From contig CM031879.1 of the NCBI GenBank assembly GCA_018697195.1, positions 44,664,513 through 44,728,512 of the forward strand: a stretch of 64,000 nucleotides of DNA, in the 5' to 3' direction. The position numbers and the translations under genes were made by a program. Below the pieces are notes generated by a model, which ran no database searches, was not told where the DNA came from, and worked only from the letters and a program-made list of their open reading frames with translations. Below, one piece after another: positions 1 to 12,766 of the stretch. Every line of letters begins with the position of its first letter. The first letter of the stretch is position 1. The stretch comes from Certhia americana. Lineage: Eukaryota; Chordata; Aves; Passeriformes; Certhiidae.

Positions 1-1261
1 GATCATGCTGTTGGTCCAAGGCATTTAAGCCTGGCAATGCTAGCACATGTCTCTTCTACTGTTGTGCCACTGTGTTTCAAACTTGTCTTCAGAGAGCATT
101 TTTAGAGCTGGAAGTGTATTTACTCTCCTGTGTTCTATTTGTGCTAATTTTGAAAATAACTGCAAGGCCTGGCCTTCCCGTTTATCTACAATTGTGGGTA
201 TTTGCTCTTTTTGCTGATCTGAGGTTAGCACATCTGACCAATTGCAGCCTTCTAGTGCTAGAGGATATTCAAGGCTTAGTGCAAGAAGGAAATGTTTAAT
301 TAGTTCTTTAAATCAAAGAAAGGTTTACTGATGCTGTGTGAAACAGCAATCTGTTTCATTCTCCTGTCAATGACATGACTTTCCCTGTGAACAGTGTACT
401 TATCTTGCATATTTTATAGCCAAAACACTACTAAAAGATAAGCATAAAATTATTATTTAGTATCTGCTTGTTAACTTTACAGAATCAAAATAGAACTTTT
501 CTGACTTTACTTCCAGAGAAATTAAGTGTCTAACAATAGAATGCTTTTTATTTTATTTCTCATTAAAGAATAAAATAGAGTTAAACCTTGAAGTGTTCTA
601 TATGTAAGTAACTGATATACCCCTGAGCAGGGAACTTTATAATAATCCTCTTTAGATAGTCACGTGAGAAAGCACGAACCAAAAAACCCCCAAACATCCA
701 ATGTGCTTTCTTTATTTTTTTCCAATTATTTTTTAATGAGCTCTTTCATTTTTCTGTGGATAATGAAGCCTTGATCCTTTAAAAGAGAAAGGATGTGTCA
801 AGAGTTTCAGATGTCAAGTGGGAAGCGTTCATGTGTAGCACTGCAGTACAAGACTGAGCCAGAGAGCAAGAGCTGTATAACTGAAATGGAATGAACCATG
901 CACAACAGCTCCAGTAAAATCATTATTTATTTTTATCTTCTATCTTCAAAGCTTGGTTTAAGATAACTGAGCTTTGTATCCCATCACTCTCATTTAAAGA
1001 AGAGTAATCAAGTTTGAGAAAAAACCTCAGAGCTGCCAATTTAAAAAATGCAATCCTGTTTACCCTTTCAACTACTGTATTTCCTTCTTTCTGCTCATTT
1101 ATAATGTTCATTTTTACATTTCTTCTTCTTCAGTCATTCCCCTAATTGTATACCTCTGAAATTCCCTTTCTATTTTCCTTCTCTTTCCTGCCCACCTCTC
1201 TGTTCTGTGTACTTACTGTGAATTTGTTCCCCGTTTTCTATTTCGCATTCCTCATTTATAG
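1..1261. other. Non-coding, AT-rich; strongly pyrimidine-rich at its end
   Basis: I recognise no gene or repeat here. The last 120 bases, from about 1,140, are very rich in C and T on the plus strand and run into the AG at 1,260-1,261. That makes them a plausible branch-point and polypyrimidine region for the exon candidate that follows. Open frames on both strands are short and lack protein-like composition. Confidence 0.6.
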
Positions 1262-1359
1262 CGTTTCCAAGGAAAAGAAACTTCCAGCTATGCATCTCTG
1301 CTTGCCCTCAGCCTGCTTCTTCTCAGCTCTGAGGAGGTGATGGCTAGAGGAAGCTCCAG
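1262..1359 (+). CDS. Candidate internal exon with a leucine-rich, leader-like stretch (unassigned)
   Basis: This is a 98-base segment between a strong acceptor (a long pyrimidine-rich tract ending in TTTATAG) and the donor CCAG/gtatgt. Only one frame, starting at the first base, stays open to the donor. It encodes 32 residues and leaves two bases over. Residues 9-24 include SYASLLALSLLLLSS, then EEVMARGSS, so the peptide looks like the hydrophobic core of a signal peptide followed by a polar region. There is no upstream methionine in the exon, so an earlier exon would have to supply the start. I cannot match it to a known secreted protein. The leucine run could simply reflect the CTT/CTC-rich DNA. 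Confidence 0.2.
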
Positions 1360-1665
1360 GTATGTAGCTTTTCCTCTCACACTACCTGCAGTTTCCCTTG
1401 CCAGCATCACAGGCGAGGTGCTTTGCTTCCCTTGTGACTTTAGGGAACTTCAAGGTTCAAACTGAGACCAGTAAGCACAGCGAGCCACTGTGTTGCCTGT
1501 ACCTCTCATTTGGTCAGGATGGAGGATGCCCATGGAAGTGGCAGGCTGCTGCTGAGGGCCAAGGGGAGAGTGGATTGCCTCACTCCAGAGAGCTGGCCCA
1601 TGGCCAGCTTCTAGCTGGGAGCTATTCCTATAATGGGTAAGCAGAGGGCTTATTTGGCACATGCT
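1360..1665. other. Non-coding stretch, moderately GC-rich
   Basis: No recognisable gene. An 80-codon plus-strand frame crosses it and ends before 1,641, but it looks like a chance frame in a slightly GC-rich patch. A GTAAGC donor-like motif lies near 1,637. I saw no repeat family. Confidence 0.5.
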
Positions 1666-1713
1666 GCTCTGGTGTCTATGAGATTGTTTGCTCTGGTGTC
1701 TAGGAGATTATTT
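1666..1713. repeat. 24-bp tandem duplication
   Basis: Two adjacent 24-base units, at 1,666-1,689 and 1,690-1,713, begin GCTCTGGTGTCTA and differ at two positions. A weaker third partial copy (GCTGGTGTCTGATTGAT) follows at about 1,724. This is a local duplication with no sign of function. Confidence 0.85.
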
Positions 1714-4025
1714 GCTCCTTAGTGCTGGTGTCTGATTGATTTTAGTTCTGCCATGGCATTTATGTGTAAGCCATGCATTTTGGTTGAGAAGACTGAGTAG
1801 CATTCACTTTAAAGGGCAAAAAAACCCTTGGACAAAATCCCTAAGTCCACTGACATGATTCTAGTTGGATCCCGATTACCAGGCTGCTGGAGTCCCCTTA
1901 ATCCTGGGTTTTATCTTGCAAGTCAGGACTTTGTTTAAATGCTGTTGGAATCAATGGAAAGACTCACTTGCACTGCAGCATAAGGTAATTGAACCTATGA
2001 TAAACTAAATTGTTTTTCAAATATACAACAGCTCTTTCTCTTCTCTGTTTGTGCTTCCTTTTGTCCATTGTTTACTACCTCATTTTTCCTTTCTATCCTG
2101 GAAATAAAACTGCCGTAATCTCCTGAAATGGGTACTTGACTATCTGTTTTCTGCATAGAAAAAAAAAAAAATGCACATGTCAGACATCACTCTGGGGTTA
2201 CAGAAGTAATTGCTACTTTTCAAATTACAAGTTCTCAAAGCCCAGTCATCTTTTCCACATCAGGACTAAAACCTGCAAACATACCTCATGCAGAAATACC
2301 TACATAATTCTTTTTTATTCTTCTAAGTGCTTCCCCTGGGTGCCTCTTTCTTCCTTGCCCAAAATACTGTCATTCATATCCTTGAAAAACTTCAGCTTTT
2401 CAGGTGAAAATATTGAAGAATGAAAATAAATTATTGGAGATTAATTCTGTTTGAGAAGGGAGAGTGTTCATACAAGTCTATGCATAAAAATAAGAACATG
2501 CTGTACCTCAGGCTTGCTGAAAACAGGCTTTTTTTTTTTCCTTAGGCAGATATTACACTATGCCATTCTGTGTATTGTAGAAAAGGGAAAAAGAAACAGA
2601 AAGGTGGAGCCATTATCCATCTATTCTGCATGGTCACAAGGAGAGTGTTTATCCAGTCAAAGCAGAAATAAGATGTCTCTAGGTGATCTTCAACTTAGCA
2701 GGTTAAACAAAGCATTATCTCTTGTTATCAATACAGCTGATTGTTGAGAACCTGTATAGGTAAAAATCCAGTGTTGCATTAAAATAAAAGGCATCTTTGT
2801 CAGAAATTATAAGCAATGAAGCTGTAGCAGTAAAAAATTGTAGCTGTATATTTTACTGGTTTGAGTTATATAATAGTCTTGAACTGAGACTGCAAGAGGG
2901 TGAGGATGAAATTAAATGAGTCATTGTTAAAAATAGGATGTGGGATTGAATTAAATGTTGAGTGTGCTGGGCAGCTGAATAGAGGATGAAATTTGCTGTG
3001 AGAAATAGATTGTGTCTATACTATATAAATGTTGATTACTACGTAAATGCATTGTGATTACGGACAGGAAAGGGACAAGAAAGGGACTGCAGGGACAAGA
3101 AAAGCATCTGACTGGCCCAGTGACAGGTGTTTCCTCTCAGGCAGGGAGCTGAGGCACAAGACTTTTTAGTCTTTCTTTGTATTGAATACCATGAGCAGCA
3201 AGTGGGGAACAGACTGTATAAGCCAAGGAAATAGTAAAAATTAAAAATCAGCTGTTTTGTTATATGTGGAAAATCATGAGCTCAGCTTGGTTTTAAGTTA
3301 TGTCTGGTTAGAATGGGGTTTCTCTCATGCCTAAGGGGATGCAGTAGTTCAGTTTATACGGTGAAGGAAGAAGTGATCACTTTTAATTATAAAGGTGGCA
3401 GAAATTATGACCTCTGGCTATTGCTGTCAGAATGCTTTAGCCAGTACACTAGAAGGCTTCTAGCCTGATCCAGCACACCAAATTTTAGGTTTTGTTCCTA
3501 CACAGTTAAAGGTGGAGCATGTTGAGCTTGAGCAGTGGTTCACTTGCTTGTCAGTGTCATCCATATGACTCCTTGATGAAAATTTTTGTCAAAGTAGAGT
3601 AGCTACTAGTAACTGTTGGATGAGAGAGCTTTAGATAAAAAGAATGATGCATCATGCTGGTACTGTGTGGGCATCCAAGTCCTCAATTTGGTTTAGATAC
3701 TGTAAAGGAAAAAAAATCACATTTCTCTAAGCTTATTTTCCATCCTAATTTGGGGGATGGGTGACATTAAAAAACAAGTTTTTTAAAAACTATGACAAAC
3801 CAGCAGACGATGTGCTGGTCACCGTGGAAACTAGGCTTTTGGTGAAGAGGATGTATATCTGGTAATACTTTGTACTGAGTTCTGATTACAAAAAAATCCA
3901 CAAAATTTTTAAAAAATTCTTTCACATCCTCTTTTTTTCTACAGTTTACATTTTAGAAGATAAAAAGCAAGAAGCTGCAAAATGAGATATTTGCTTTTAA
4001 AGTACATTTTAAAGAAAATTTCTTA
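1714..4025. other. Non-coding, no recognisable feature
   Basis: AT-rich sequence with short A and T runs. Frames of 95 and 98 codons on the plus strand at 2,136-2,747 are rich in K, S and F, as expected of translated non-coding AT-rich DNA, and have no recognisable motif. I found no repeat family I can name. Confidence 0.6.
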
Positions 4026-4057
4026 TTTCAGCAAAATAGGAGTCCATTTTGCTGAAA
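4026..4057. other. Perfect 12-bp inverted repeat (hairpin)
   Basis: The arms TTTCAGCAAAAT (4,026-4,037) and ATTTTGCTGAAA (4,046-4,057) are exact reverse complements around the 8-base spacer AGGAGTCC. As RNA or single-stranded DNA it would fold into a stable short hairpin. It is shorter than a typical microRNA precursor, so no RNA gene is claimed. Confidence 0.85.
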
Positions 4058-7000
4058 CAAGGTTTTTATATAGGGTAGAACATGCAAATGGAAGTGATGG
4101 CAAAGGAATTCAATACTTAACAACTCTTTGGACATGCACCAAGCTTAAAGGCCAATTGCTTCAAAGAATAGGTAGAAAATTCTGTGAATAAAACAGTGCC
4201 TAAAACTGGACATTTGCAGAAATAATGCCTCTGCATTTGTAAACATCCAGACACCCAGAACAGTCTCATGATCTCAGTGAAGTTATTCATGCACACTGTG
4301 AGCTCTTAGTCCAGAAACACTATCTTGCATAACTTAGCAACTCTGAATTTTGTTCTATGCTAGAAGTTTTTATTAAACGTATTGAAATTTTTCAGTTGAG
4401 GTTTTCCTCAGCTCAGGTATATGAATCAGGAAGTGAATCTTTGAAGGCTGAACCAGAAGAACCTGTAATGAGTGAATAAAAATGGTTTTACACAAAAATC
4501 TGGGTATTGCCTGATATAAGCTTCGGAAAAACAACTCCTGAGACATTTCAGAATAACATCACCTAAGGTTGTCTTCATAAGAGAGGGAAATTCTCATTCA
4601 ATGAGCTGATGTATACAAGAGAACTGACCCAAGATTGAGGTAGTTTCAGTGCATATTTTCAGATGCAGTCATTATATTGTCCTCAGACTCACAAGGAAGT
4701 GATGATGTTCTTGTATCCTGAACACACTGTTCATTCTTATTTTGAGCAACTTAACTGAATACTAAAGTAATAGTAAAACCAACTGTGTAAAAAATTAAAT
4801 CTAAATTTTCACACACATAAATGTGACTGACAATATATTTTTCTTTAGATAACGAATTTTTATCATCAACTATTCCTTTACCAAAGTTTTACCAAAGTTT
4901 ATTGAATTTATATCTTAATTATTTATACTATAGTTTCAATACTATGTTTTAATACTTCTAGTATAATGTTTTTTAGCATATTGTTTCCTGGTCAGCTGAT
5001 AATACTGCTGATCAGAACTGCATCTACATTCACTTTATCTTGGACTTTAAAAATCTCATCCTCCTTCCTTAGCTGTGGAAAGTACTCCAAGATTTTGCCA
5101 CATTACTCTTGAAGTTGACAGGGTTTGTTGAGGTTCAGTAGAAAGACTTGCCCATGTGACCTCTATCTCAAGAGTAATCAGACACTTTTAAATTTTTTTT
5201 GACAGAACCTTTTATTAGTGGAAGATTATAAAACCTTGTTTCCTGATTTTTCAAAATACAGCACATACACAGGAGAGTTTGGCTCAGAAAAAAAAAGTCT
5301 CATTTTTTCTTTCAGGCATAATGTTTAAAATTTTCTTTGGCAACTGATGAGACCTGACATAGACTTGAAGGGCTTAATAGAAGCAGTTTATTCTTAGTAT
5401 TGTTTTACATTGATTTAGATTTCATTTTGAAGCAACTTAACAATGCATAACGCTTCAAGCATGTCAGTGTCTAGAAATTGTTTGCATACATGATTAGCTG
5501 CATTTTTGATATTTTGGTATTTAATTTAAAAATATGATTATTCTTGTTTCAACATTTATATGACAAATAAATATTTGACTCTGCAGATCCTGTGCTGGCT
5601 GTCTTTAAAAAATGAAAACGCCTTCCAGCACCATTTCAGTAGTTTGCTTTGCAGAACTATTTGTTTTGTTGAATATAAGACACTGATTTTTGTGTTAAAT
5701 TCATATATTTCTTTCAATCTTTTCCTTGCTTATACAAAGTAAAAAAGTTCCTGTTATTAATAAATCTAGAATTTTCTATGATGTTGACAAATACAGTAAT
5801 TTAATAAGCTGGGCTAATTTTCTGGATTAATATATCTTTATACAGAGCACTTCTGGAAAAAAATAAATAGTTAATCAGTGTAAATGCATTAGTAAACCAG
5901 TCTGAAAGTATTAATATCTGATTATTCACATTTACATTACTTTAAGTTATTTAAATAGTTGTTTTTACTTTTGTTACTGAATTAAAACATAGGTATGTTT
6001 TTAAGGTCTAGACCATCCAGTCAGTTCTCTGTAAAGGCCCTTCATTTTTCAATAGAAATAAACTAATTAATAATAAATACTACTGAGACCATGGTGGATG
6101 ACCTAGCAAATCTTTTAGCTAATGCGTATTTTTTACGCATACAAGCAATCTTTAGCGGTGCTTCCATGTGCTTTAGGTTTGACATTCAAGTGTTTCGATC
6201 AATTAAGTCTCAAATGCTCTGGGTGGTTGATGCCACTCCAGCGACAGCATTTGGTTGCCTGTGCTAATGACCTCGGAGTGCACCTTTGCTAGTTGTAAGG
6301 AAACTTGCCAGTTGGACTCTTCTGGGAGGTTTCCTTTATAAAAATTGCTTTGGCAGCAGGAGTAATGAAAGAATTTAGACTGCATTGAAATAGAAACAAA
6401 GTCCTTTTACTGATTCTACAACTTTTTGCTAAGAGGTTGGACTTAACAATCTCGCACATTTATTCTTGAGAAGCTTTGACATTCTGCAATGCTGCTGCAG
6501 AATCACATGTATTTAAAAATCTTCAAGTCTTCTGATGATTGACGTCCACTTTGAAGCTTCAGAAAGTTTTTCCTTCTTTGCTTTATTATGTAACAATTTT
6601 CAGCTGAGAAACTCTGTGGTTGACTCCACTGTGTGTGAAAGTGGGTGTGCTGAGGAAGTTAGTCTCTGCTGAGTACAAATTCCTCTGAATGGGGAGTCAA
6701 AGGTACACCTGGAAGGTTTCTTTGACACACCAGACCTGTCTCCTGTGGCTTTTTTCTGCAACTTGGTTAATCCCAGTGGAAGACTAAAAGCAGACTGAAA
6801 ATGGAATGTTTTGTAAGGTAAGCATGCAGCAAATATTCCAGATGGTTTGTTATTTATCAAAAAGTGAGATGGTCCTGAGGGGACTGAAAATATATCAAAA
6901 GTTACCTAAGCTTGGAGAAATGTATTAGAGAGCATAATGGGACTCTGTAATCAGAGGACCTGGAGGGCCAAAAGGGACCTCACTCCTGCACTTTCATAAT

Positions 7001-10000
7001 CTAGAGTCTGGGGATAAAACTTGGGAAATAGTATCTCTATTTGTTAAGGAACAAGAAGGCAGGAGTGGCTTTGCTGCTTGTTAAAAAGCAGATGAGAACA
7101 ACAGAAAGTCAGAAAGCTGCCAGTAAGTGTGGATATGGGAGCTGGGAGGCTCTGCTTGGGCAGGAGGGAAGTGGCTTGATGCAGCAGCCCCTGGAATGCC
7201 CACAGGACTCAGCTTTGGGGGAATGCAGCTGCCCCATTTCTTTCCCCCTATAGCAAAAAAAAGAAGTGCTTCAGGAGTTTCAAGTGATATCTCAGGGAAG
7301 GTTCTGTCATCTTATTAAACAAGTTTTGGTTCTTTTATTCTCCTCTGCAACTTTGTCACCAGAAACAAGTTTTTGGCTCTGACAGAATAAAATCATATTG
7401 CTTTCACCTTTTCAATCTCATTATTAAAAATGAATCCCAATGAAACTGGCAAACTCAATGTACGTTACTCCTCCAATTACAGTCAGTATGTATAGCCAGC
7501 CATTTGGGACACCTGCTGCCAAGCTGCAAGGGCAGTTAAAGGACTGGTATCATGAGAGGCCAATTCACAGGGAGAAATCTTCCTGTCTGGCAGAGATTAG
7601 TGTGTCCTTACAAGCAGAGGTTGTGGGAAACCAGCTCAATCTTTCCTTGGGTGCCTCATGTTGTGTTTGAAAAGGGTGGTGTAGAAGCTGTAATTGCTTT
7701 GCTTCCATGCTGGTTCATTGAGAGGACTTGACTTTTGCACTGAGGATTAACTTGTGCTGTCCTGGCACAGCCGTGGTAGTCTCCTATGGTCAGTGGGGCT
7801 TGTGCTTTGCAGCCCCTTTCCAGTTGGGAATGTGCTGCTGCCTCAGCAGAGGCAGAACAGCCATGGGGGTAGGCATGGCAGGATGGATTGTGCAGGAGAA
7901 AGTGTTGCTGCTCTTTTTGAGGTGGCCTGAGCCTGGTACTGCAGTGATGAAAGCTGCAGGCTGATCCATGACAGTCTCCTTCAGCTCACTTCCCACCAGA
8001 CTGAGATGACAAACCACACTGCTTGATGCAAGCACATGCAAGGGGCAGAAAGCTCAGTTTCAGCGAAAGAACAGAACATGGACATTGGGGTCTGTCCGTG
8101 GTACTCATGGTGGTGAATCACCTTCCTCACCAACCTAACTTGATAATGGGGGTTCTCTTATTGCTTTGGTCAAATGCCTGCTGGGACAAGAAAACTGAGG
8201 TGTTTCATCTAGTCAGGAATTTATCACCTGATCCACCTCTCTGGAGGGAAACTAAGGGTAAATTGGGAGGTATAGGGGAACAAAACCCATCTCACTTTCT
8301 TGCAGTCTACTCTACAATGGCAGCAATCAGGACAGCCTGACCCCCTCAGCCTCCCCCTCATTGTCCTGGGGACATATGAGATTGTAAATGTAAGGTGTTT
8401 TTCTGACTTTAACTGTAAACTGAGTTTTACTCCCTGTAAACTTAACAATTTTTTTTTCTGAGTCTGTGGCTATGAGACTGATGGTTCTGCTGCATTATGG
8501 AAATTTAACAAAACCTTCTTTTCTGAGCCCCAGGCAACAAAGTGACAGAAATGTAGGGAAGGAAGGTGAAAAGAAAGGAAAAGAGCTTTATAGCGAAAGT
8601 TGATATTAATTATTTATTTTCTGCATGCCACAAATTATTTCAGACAATTGATCAGTCTCATTTGGTGTTCTGTATGTGTAGGTCAAAAATGATCTCTTTT
8701 CTGTCTTTTCTTCATTTCTTCTTGCTCTACAGCTACTTGTGGTGATTATATTTTCTTAAGTCACTTTCTTCCTGATGGTCTTTGTTTAGTGTGGAAATGG
8801 CATTTAATCTCAAAAACCAAACCATTACTTCTTTCAAGTCCACAATAGTACTCAAATCCCAGCTCTTACATATAAGAATGAGGGGGAAACAAAGCAACAT
8901 TTGAACATTGCTGTTCTGAATCTGTGACTCTAGGAAGCATGGAGCAGGTCAAAAAGTCAATATGGAGAATTTTTTGGTTTTAAAGAGCTTTTCTCAGGCT
9001 ACAACAGGAAAAGAGAACCAGAACATGGCTGCACACAAAACATACTCCTGCTTTCAGGAATGTCTTCAAATAGTGTTTCATTTCAGATGATAGTAATATT
9101 TAAGTTGAAAAAGCATAATAATAAATGGAAGTTAATACTTCCGTGTGTGCACTGGTCCATTCATCATTCTTTGGTAGTATTGGGGAGGCTGAGGGTGTAT
9201 CACAATAAATAAGTAGTGCTTGTTTAGTTTGTTTTCTAGCCTCTCTTGCCTAATTGCCTCCTGTACTTTGCACAGGACATTGCCCCCCACAGCGTGCATG
9301 GGGAGCTGCAGATGGAGTGTTGTGAGGTATCATTAGTGCCAGCTGGACACTGCTGCTTGCATGATGCTTTAACAGCAGACTAATCAGCACCTAGGTCAGC
9401 AGTCTTTCCATCCAGTCAGTTTCATGTCATAGCAGCAGCTAGAAAATCTCTAAGTAACACTGCAGCTTTCTCCACCAGGGATATTCAAGTCCCTTGAATC
9501 TTCTTTTCTTCCCTATAATTTATTGGGGTCTCAGGCAACTCTTGCTTGTTAGCTCTAGATATCAGTATCAATTCTTTGTAGACCCTTACAGGAACAGCTT
9601 TGTTGGCTTACGTGTGGATTTTCCTCATGAATCTTTCTGTTGAACTGTATAGGACTTGGTGCTTTTTCTGTCTTCCAGGGCTGGCACATCAATGTGTAGG
9701 TGTCTTCCATTTTTCCAGCAAGCGCTTCTTCTTTTTCTTCACTACAAAGGAGGAAGCACTCCAGAGTGGGTGAAATAATTTAAAATTAAATATAACAGCA
9801 GTTACAATGAAAATAGTAAGAAAATAGTAAATTGTAAGTTCCCCACTGGAAGATATTTGGATATGTGTGTGTAAGCAGAAGGGAAATGGGAACTAAAACA
9901 GTGAATACAGATGAAATCTAGTGAATGATTTTATTCAAGCAACTGAACAATTGACTGTTGCAATGTCAGTGCATTTTTCCTTTCCATGCTTTCAGACTGG

Positions 10001-11710
10001 AGTGTTCCACTTGAGAAAAACTGATATTTCCCAAACTTTTGGTATTTTGTGTGCTTTTTTCCCCCTAGATTAAAATATAGATATGGCCCAAAACTTGCTA
10101 GACTAGTCCTATGTGTCTAAGCAGCAGATCTGTGGTTACATGTGGGAAGTATTATACTTTTGGCTTCTAGGTGTCCTGAGTTTACTAATTTCCCACTGAG
10201 CTTCCAGTATACGTGTTGAAGTTGGATGACAGAGCACAGTGTTACACTACAAGCATGCTTTTACAATGTCTCTCTCACAAAAATATATTTTGAAAATTTG
10301 AAAACTGTTTTGAAATTCAATTTATCCAATTTTTTTCACATAAAAAAAAAAGGAAATGCATCTAAATTAACAGGGAGGGAAGGAAATCAATACAAGCATT
10401 TCATAAGGCAAGAACTAAATAAAGCATTTGGGTCTGCTTCAGTTAAAATAGTTTACACTGTCACACTGTCCCATAAAGATTCTTCACTGAACTAAACCAG
10501 AAGAATCTGTAAAAATGTTGCAGAAAACCTTTGTCTTCTTTTCCTCACTATAACTCTTCAGTTTACCTGCCAGGCTGAAGAAACTGTTGTGCTGACATTT
10601 TTAGGCTCTTTCTACACTGGAGAATCAACTATGGTTGAAAAATATTGTGTATCTTAGTATATAGGTTTTATGTATCATCATAGCATAGACAGAGATAGTA
10701 ATCAGTAAATACACACAAAATACACTGAGATTGTCACAAATAGATACTAATTTTATTGCATTTTGTCCATTGCATTAGGTTCTAAGTGCCACGTGATGAG
10801 ATTTATTTCTTGGTGGGAACCCAGTTCTTCTGAGCTCCTTTTAAAACGTATTTTACAGGGGGATGCAAGCTGTTACTAAAAGGTTGTTTTGAATTACAGT
10901 TGTCAATGGCTAGCTGTATTTATGAATGTGTCCTGAAGAGTTGCATTTACAAGTACAGTTTCTATTATATATGCTACTTAAGGATTTCTGTTTTCATTTC
11001 CTCTTGCTTTTGGTATTATAGAGATCCAACAAGATTATTAACGGTGACGTTTCTAGAATTTCTTCTTTTTTACATTAAAAATCCATGAAAACTGGAAAGC
11101 TCAAACTAATAATCAGTTTTGTGGTTACTTTATTTTTGTTTCATACCCAACATTTTAATGGTTGAATGCCTGAAAGTACTTCTTGAGTGTGCTTCTGAAT
11201 GAGCTGAAGTACTGAACCAGCTAATTAGGTAGTAAGTTAATTTAAAAAATAACTTCACTTTCTGAAAGAACAATTAATAATCCCATTACTATTTCTAAGA
11301 TGGACTTAAAATATTTCTATAGAAGAAAAACTCCTTTAAACTTCCATAAAGGAATAAGATATACAGAACTCATTCCTCAGTAGGTGTGGTGGTATTTAAA
11401 AGGTCATCATCAAATGGAGTCACTTTTCAGAGTCTGATCAGGCAACTTTTGAAACTTCTCAGTATGAGATCTTTTATGTAAGTCCTTGCTGGGAGAAAGA
11501 ACCCAGTATGAAAACCTCTCCTTTTCTTGACTTCCTGAAATACCTGTTAAAGAAATTCAGGCTCTTTGATTATGATGTGCATATGTGTGTGTATATTCAT
11601 CAGTGAATATTATAATTTAGTGGTTATCACTAACAGTTTTGCTGCTGTTTGTTTCTATTTGAGAGATTCCTTAGTTGATTGTTCTTGAAGTTTTCCGGGG
11701 TGTTTTAGAG
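4058..11710. other. Long non-coding stretch
   Basis: Mostly AT-rich unique sequence. From about 7,000 to 8,350 it becomes richer in G and C and holds overlapping chance frames of 70-105 codons on both strands, none with recognisable domains. A donor-like TAAG/gtaagc lies at 6,816 and short TG repeats occur near 9,860. I see no clear transposon, RNA gene or protein match. Confidence 0.55.
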
Positions 11711-11761
11711 TTGTAGAGTAATTTAGATTAGAAAGCATTTTGAAATCTTCTTGTCCAGTTT
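11711..11761 (-). mobile_element. Possible ancient CR1 3'-end fragment
   Basis: About 50 bases resemble the conserved 3' end of avian CR1 elements read in reverse: a block like TTTAGATTAGAAAGCATTTT, then TGAAATC and CTTGTCCAGTTTCC. The same wording occurs in better-preserved form at 26,626. Divergence is high and I cannot follow the match further, so this may be a coincidence. Confidence 0.3.
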
Positions 11762-12340
11762 CCACATCAGAAACATGTGCTGGGTCCTTCCTTTCTGCTT
11801 CAGCATTAACTTCAGATCACATTTTACTTCTGTGAAGTAGAAGGATTAGTATATGGTTATCTCGAATTTCATTAAAGGTCTGACACAGCTCTAAGACACC
11901 TGCTTTAAGAATGGGCTGGAAAGCCCTCATAATTGTTTGGGGGTCTGTCTGTTGCTGGAAGGTGGCCACCTGCTTTCTAGCTGTCATCGTTCCCCTTATT
12001 ATTCCTCTCAGGACCTCAGTATTGCAGCCTCTTCATCATGTGTGACCTGGTGTAACCTGCCTGTTTCCTTGCAGCTTAGAAAAGTCCTACCAGCTTCTCT
12101 CTAGGCTAGCCTGAAAGGGATCTGCATGATCCATATATATATATAAAAAACCCTTTTTTATTTCCTTTGTTAAAGGCATGTTGTTACTTTTGAATCTTCA
12201 ACTTTTTTAATTCACCATCTTCTACTACTGGCAGTTCAATGCTTAAAAACTTTCACAAAGGTAGTTTTCTTTGGGCTACCATAAAACTTCTTTTGCTGTT
12301 ATGAGTTTAATTTACTTAGTTAAGGAAACAGCTAGAAATA
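11762..12340. other. Non-coding stretch
   Basis: No recognisable gene. If the CR1 fragment just before it is real, part of this stretch could be decayed CR1, but I cannot follow the similarity. A short (AT)n run lies at about 12,131-12,145. Confidence 0.5.
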
Positions 12341-12393
12341 AATGGAATACTTGTATTCCATTCCATTCCAAATTGTAACCATTAAGTTACAAT
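12341..12393. other. Two adjacent hairpins with an ATTCC microrepeat
   Basis: The first inverted repeat has 10-base arms, AATGGAATAC (12,341-12,350) and GTATTCCATT (12,353-12,362), with a 2-base centre. The second has 8-base arms, ATTGTAAC (12,372-12,379) and GTTACAAT (12,386-12,393), with a 6-base loop. Between and overlapping them is a short run of ATTCC pentamers. Confidence 0.8.
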
Positions 12394-12599
12394 CTGTTAA
12401 GGTTGCTTCATATATTATGACACTTGTTTCTTGTTAGGGTGCATGGTACAAAAAATAGTTAATATGGAGTTATGTAGCAGTAGCATAACCGATTTTTTAA
12501 AAGTTTTAAAATATTTAATCATTGAATATTTAATATTTTCCCCTTTTTGAAGAACAGCTTTAAATCAAAACTTCCATTTGTTGGCCTATGTGTTTACAG
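12394..12599. other. AT-rich stretch before the candidate exon at 12,600
   Basis: AT-rich sequence with tracts of T and A and no recognised repeat. It ends in TGTGTTTACAG, which fits a splice acceptor. Confidence 0.5.
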
Positions 12600-12766
12600 C
12601 TTATACTTACAAGCTTGGGCTTCAGACAACAATTGATTTGTTAGAAACCCTTGAAATTGCTTTAACAAAGCCTGTTCTTTATGCTTTAAGAAACCTGTCT
12701 ATAATTTTCTTACTTGATTCATGTAAAGTCTTATTGTCAGGTCCTGAGTTGAAGACAAATGATATT
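12600..12766 (+). CDS. Candidate internal exon encoding a helical segment (unassigned)
   Basis: A 167-base segment runs from a good acceptor (TATGTGTTTACAG) to a perfect GTAAGT donor. Of the three frames only one is open. It enters with two bases that finish a split codon, reads 55 codons and leaves at phase 0. The peptide begins YTYKLGLQTTIDLLETLEI and continues through KPVLYALRNLSIIFLLD to SGPELKTNDI. Regularly spaced leucines and isoleucines suggest amphipathic helices, as in ARM/HEAT-like proteins, though I cannot name the family. Its exit phase matches the entry phase of the microexon at 49,808. The frame stays open for 69 bases past the donor, so an unspliced chance ORF is also possible. 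Confidence 0.3.

Noticed and set aside
6776..6815. Forty-base open segment before a TAAG/gtaagc donor
   Set aside because: The donor is good but the upstream acceptor has a weak pyrimidine tract and the peptide (WKTKSRLKMECFV) is too short to judge.
7041..8448. Cluster of 63-105-codon frames on both strands
   Set aside because: Raised GC lowers stop frequency here. None shows a domain or good splice borders.
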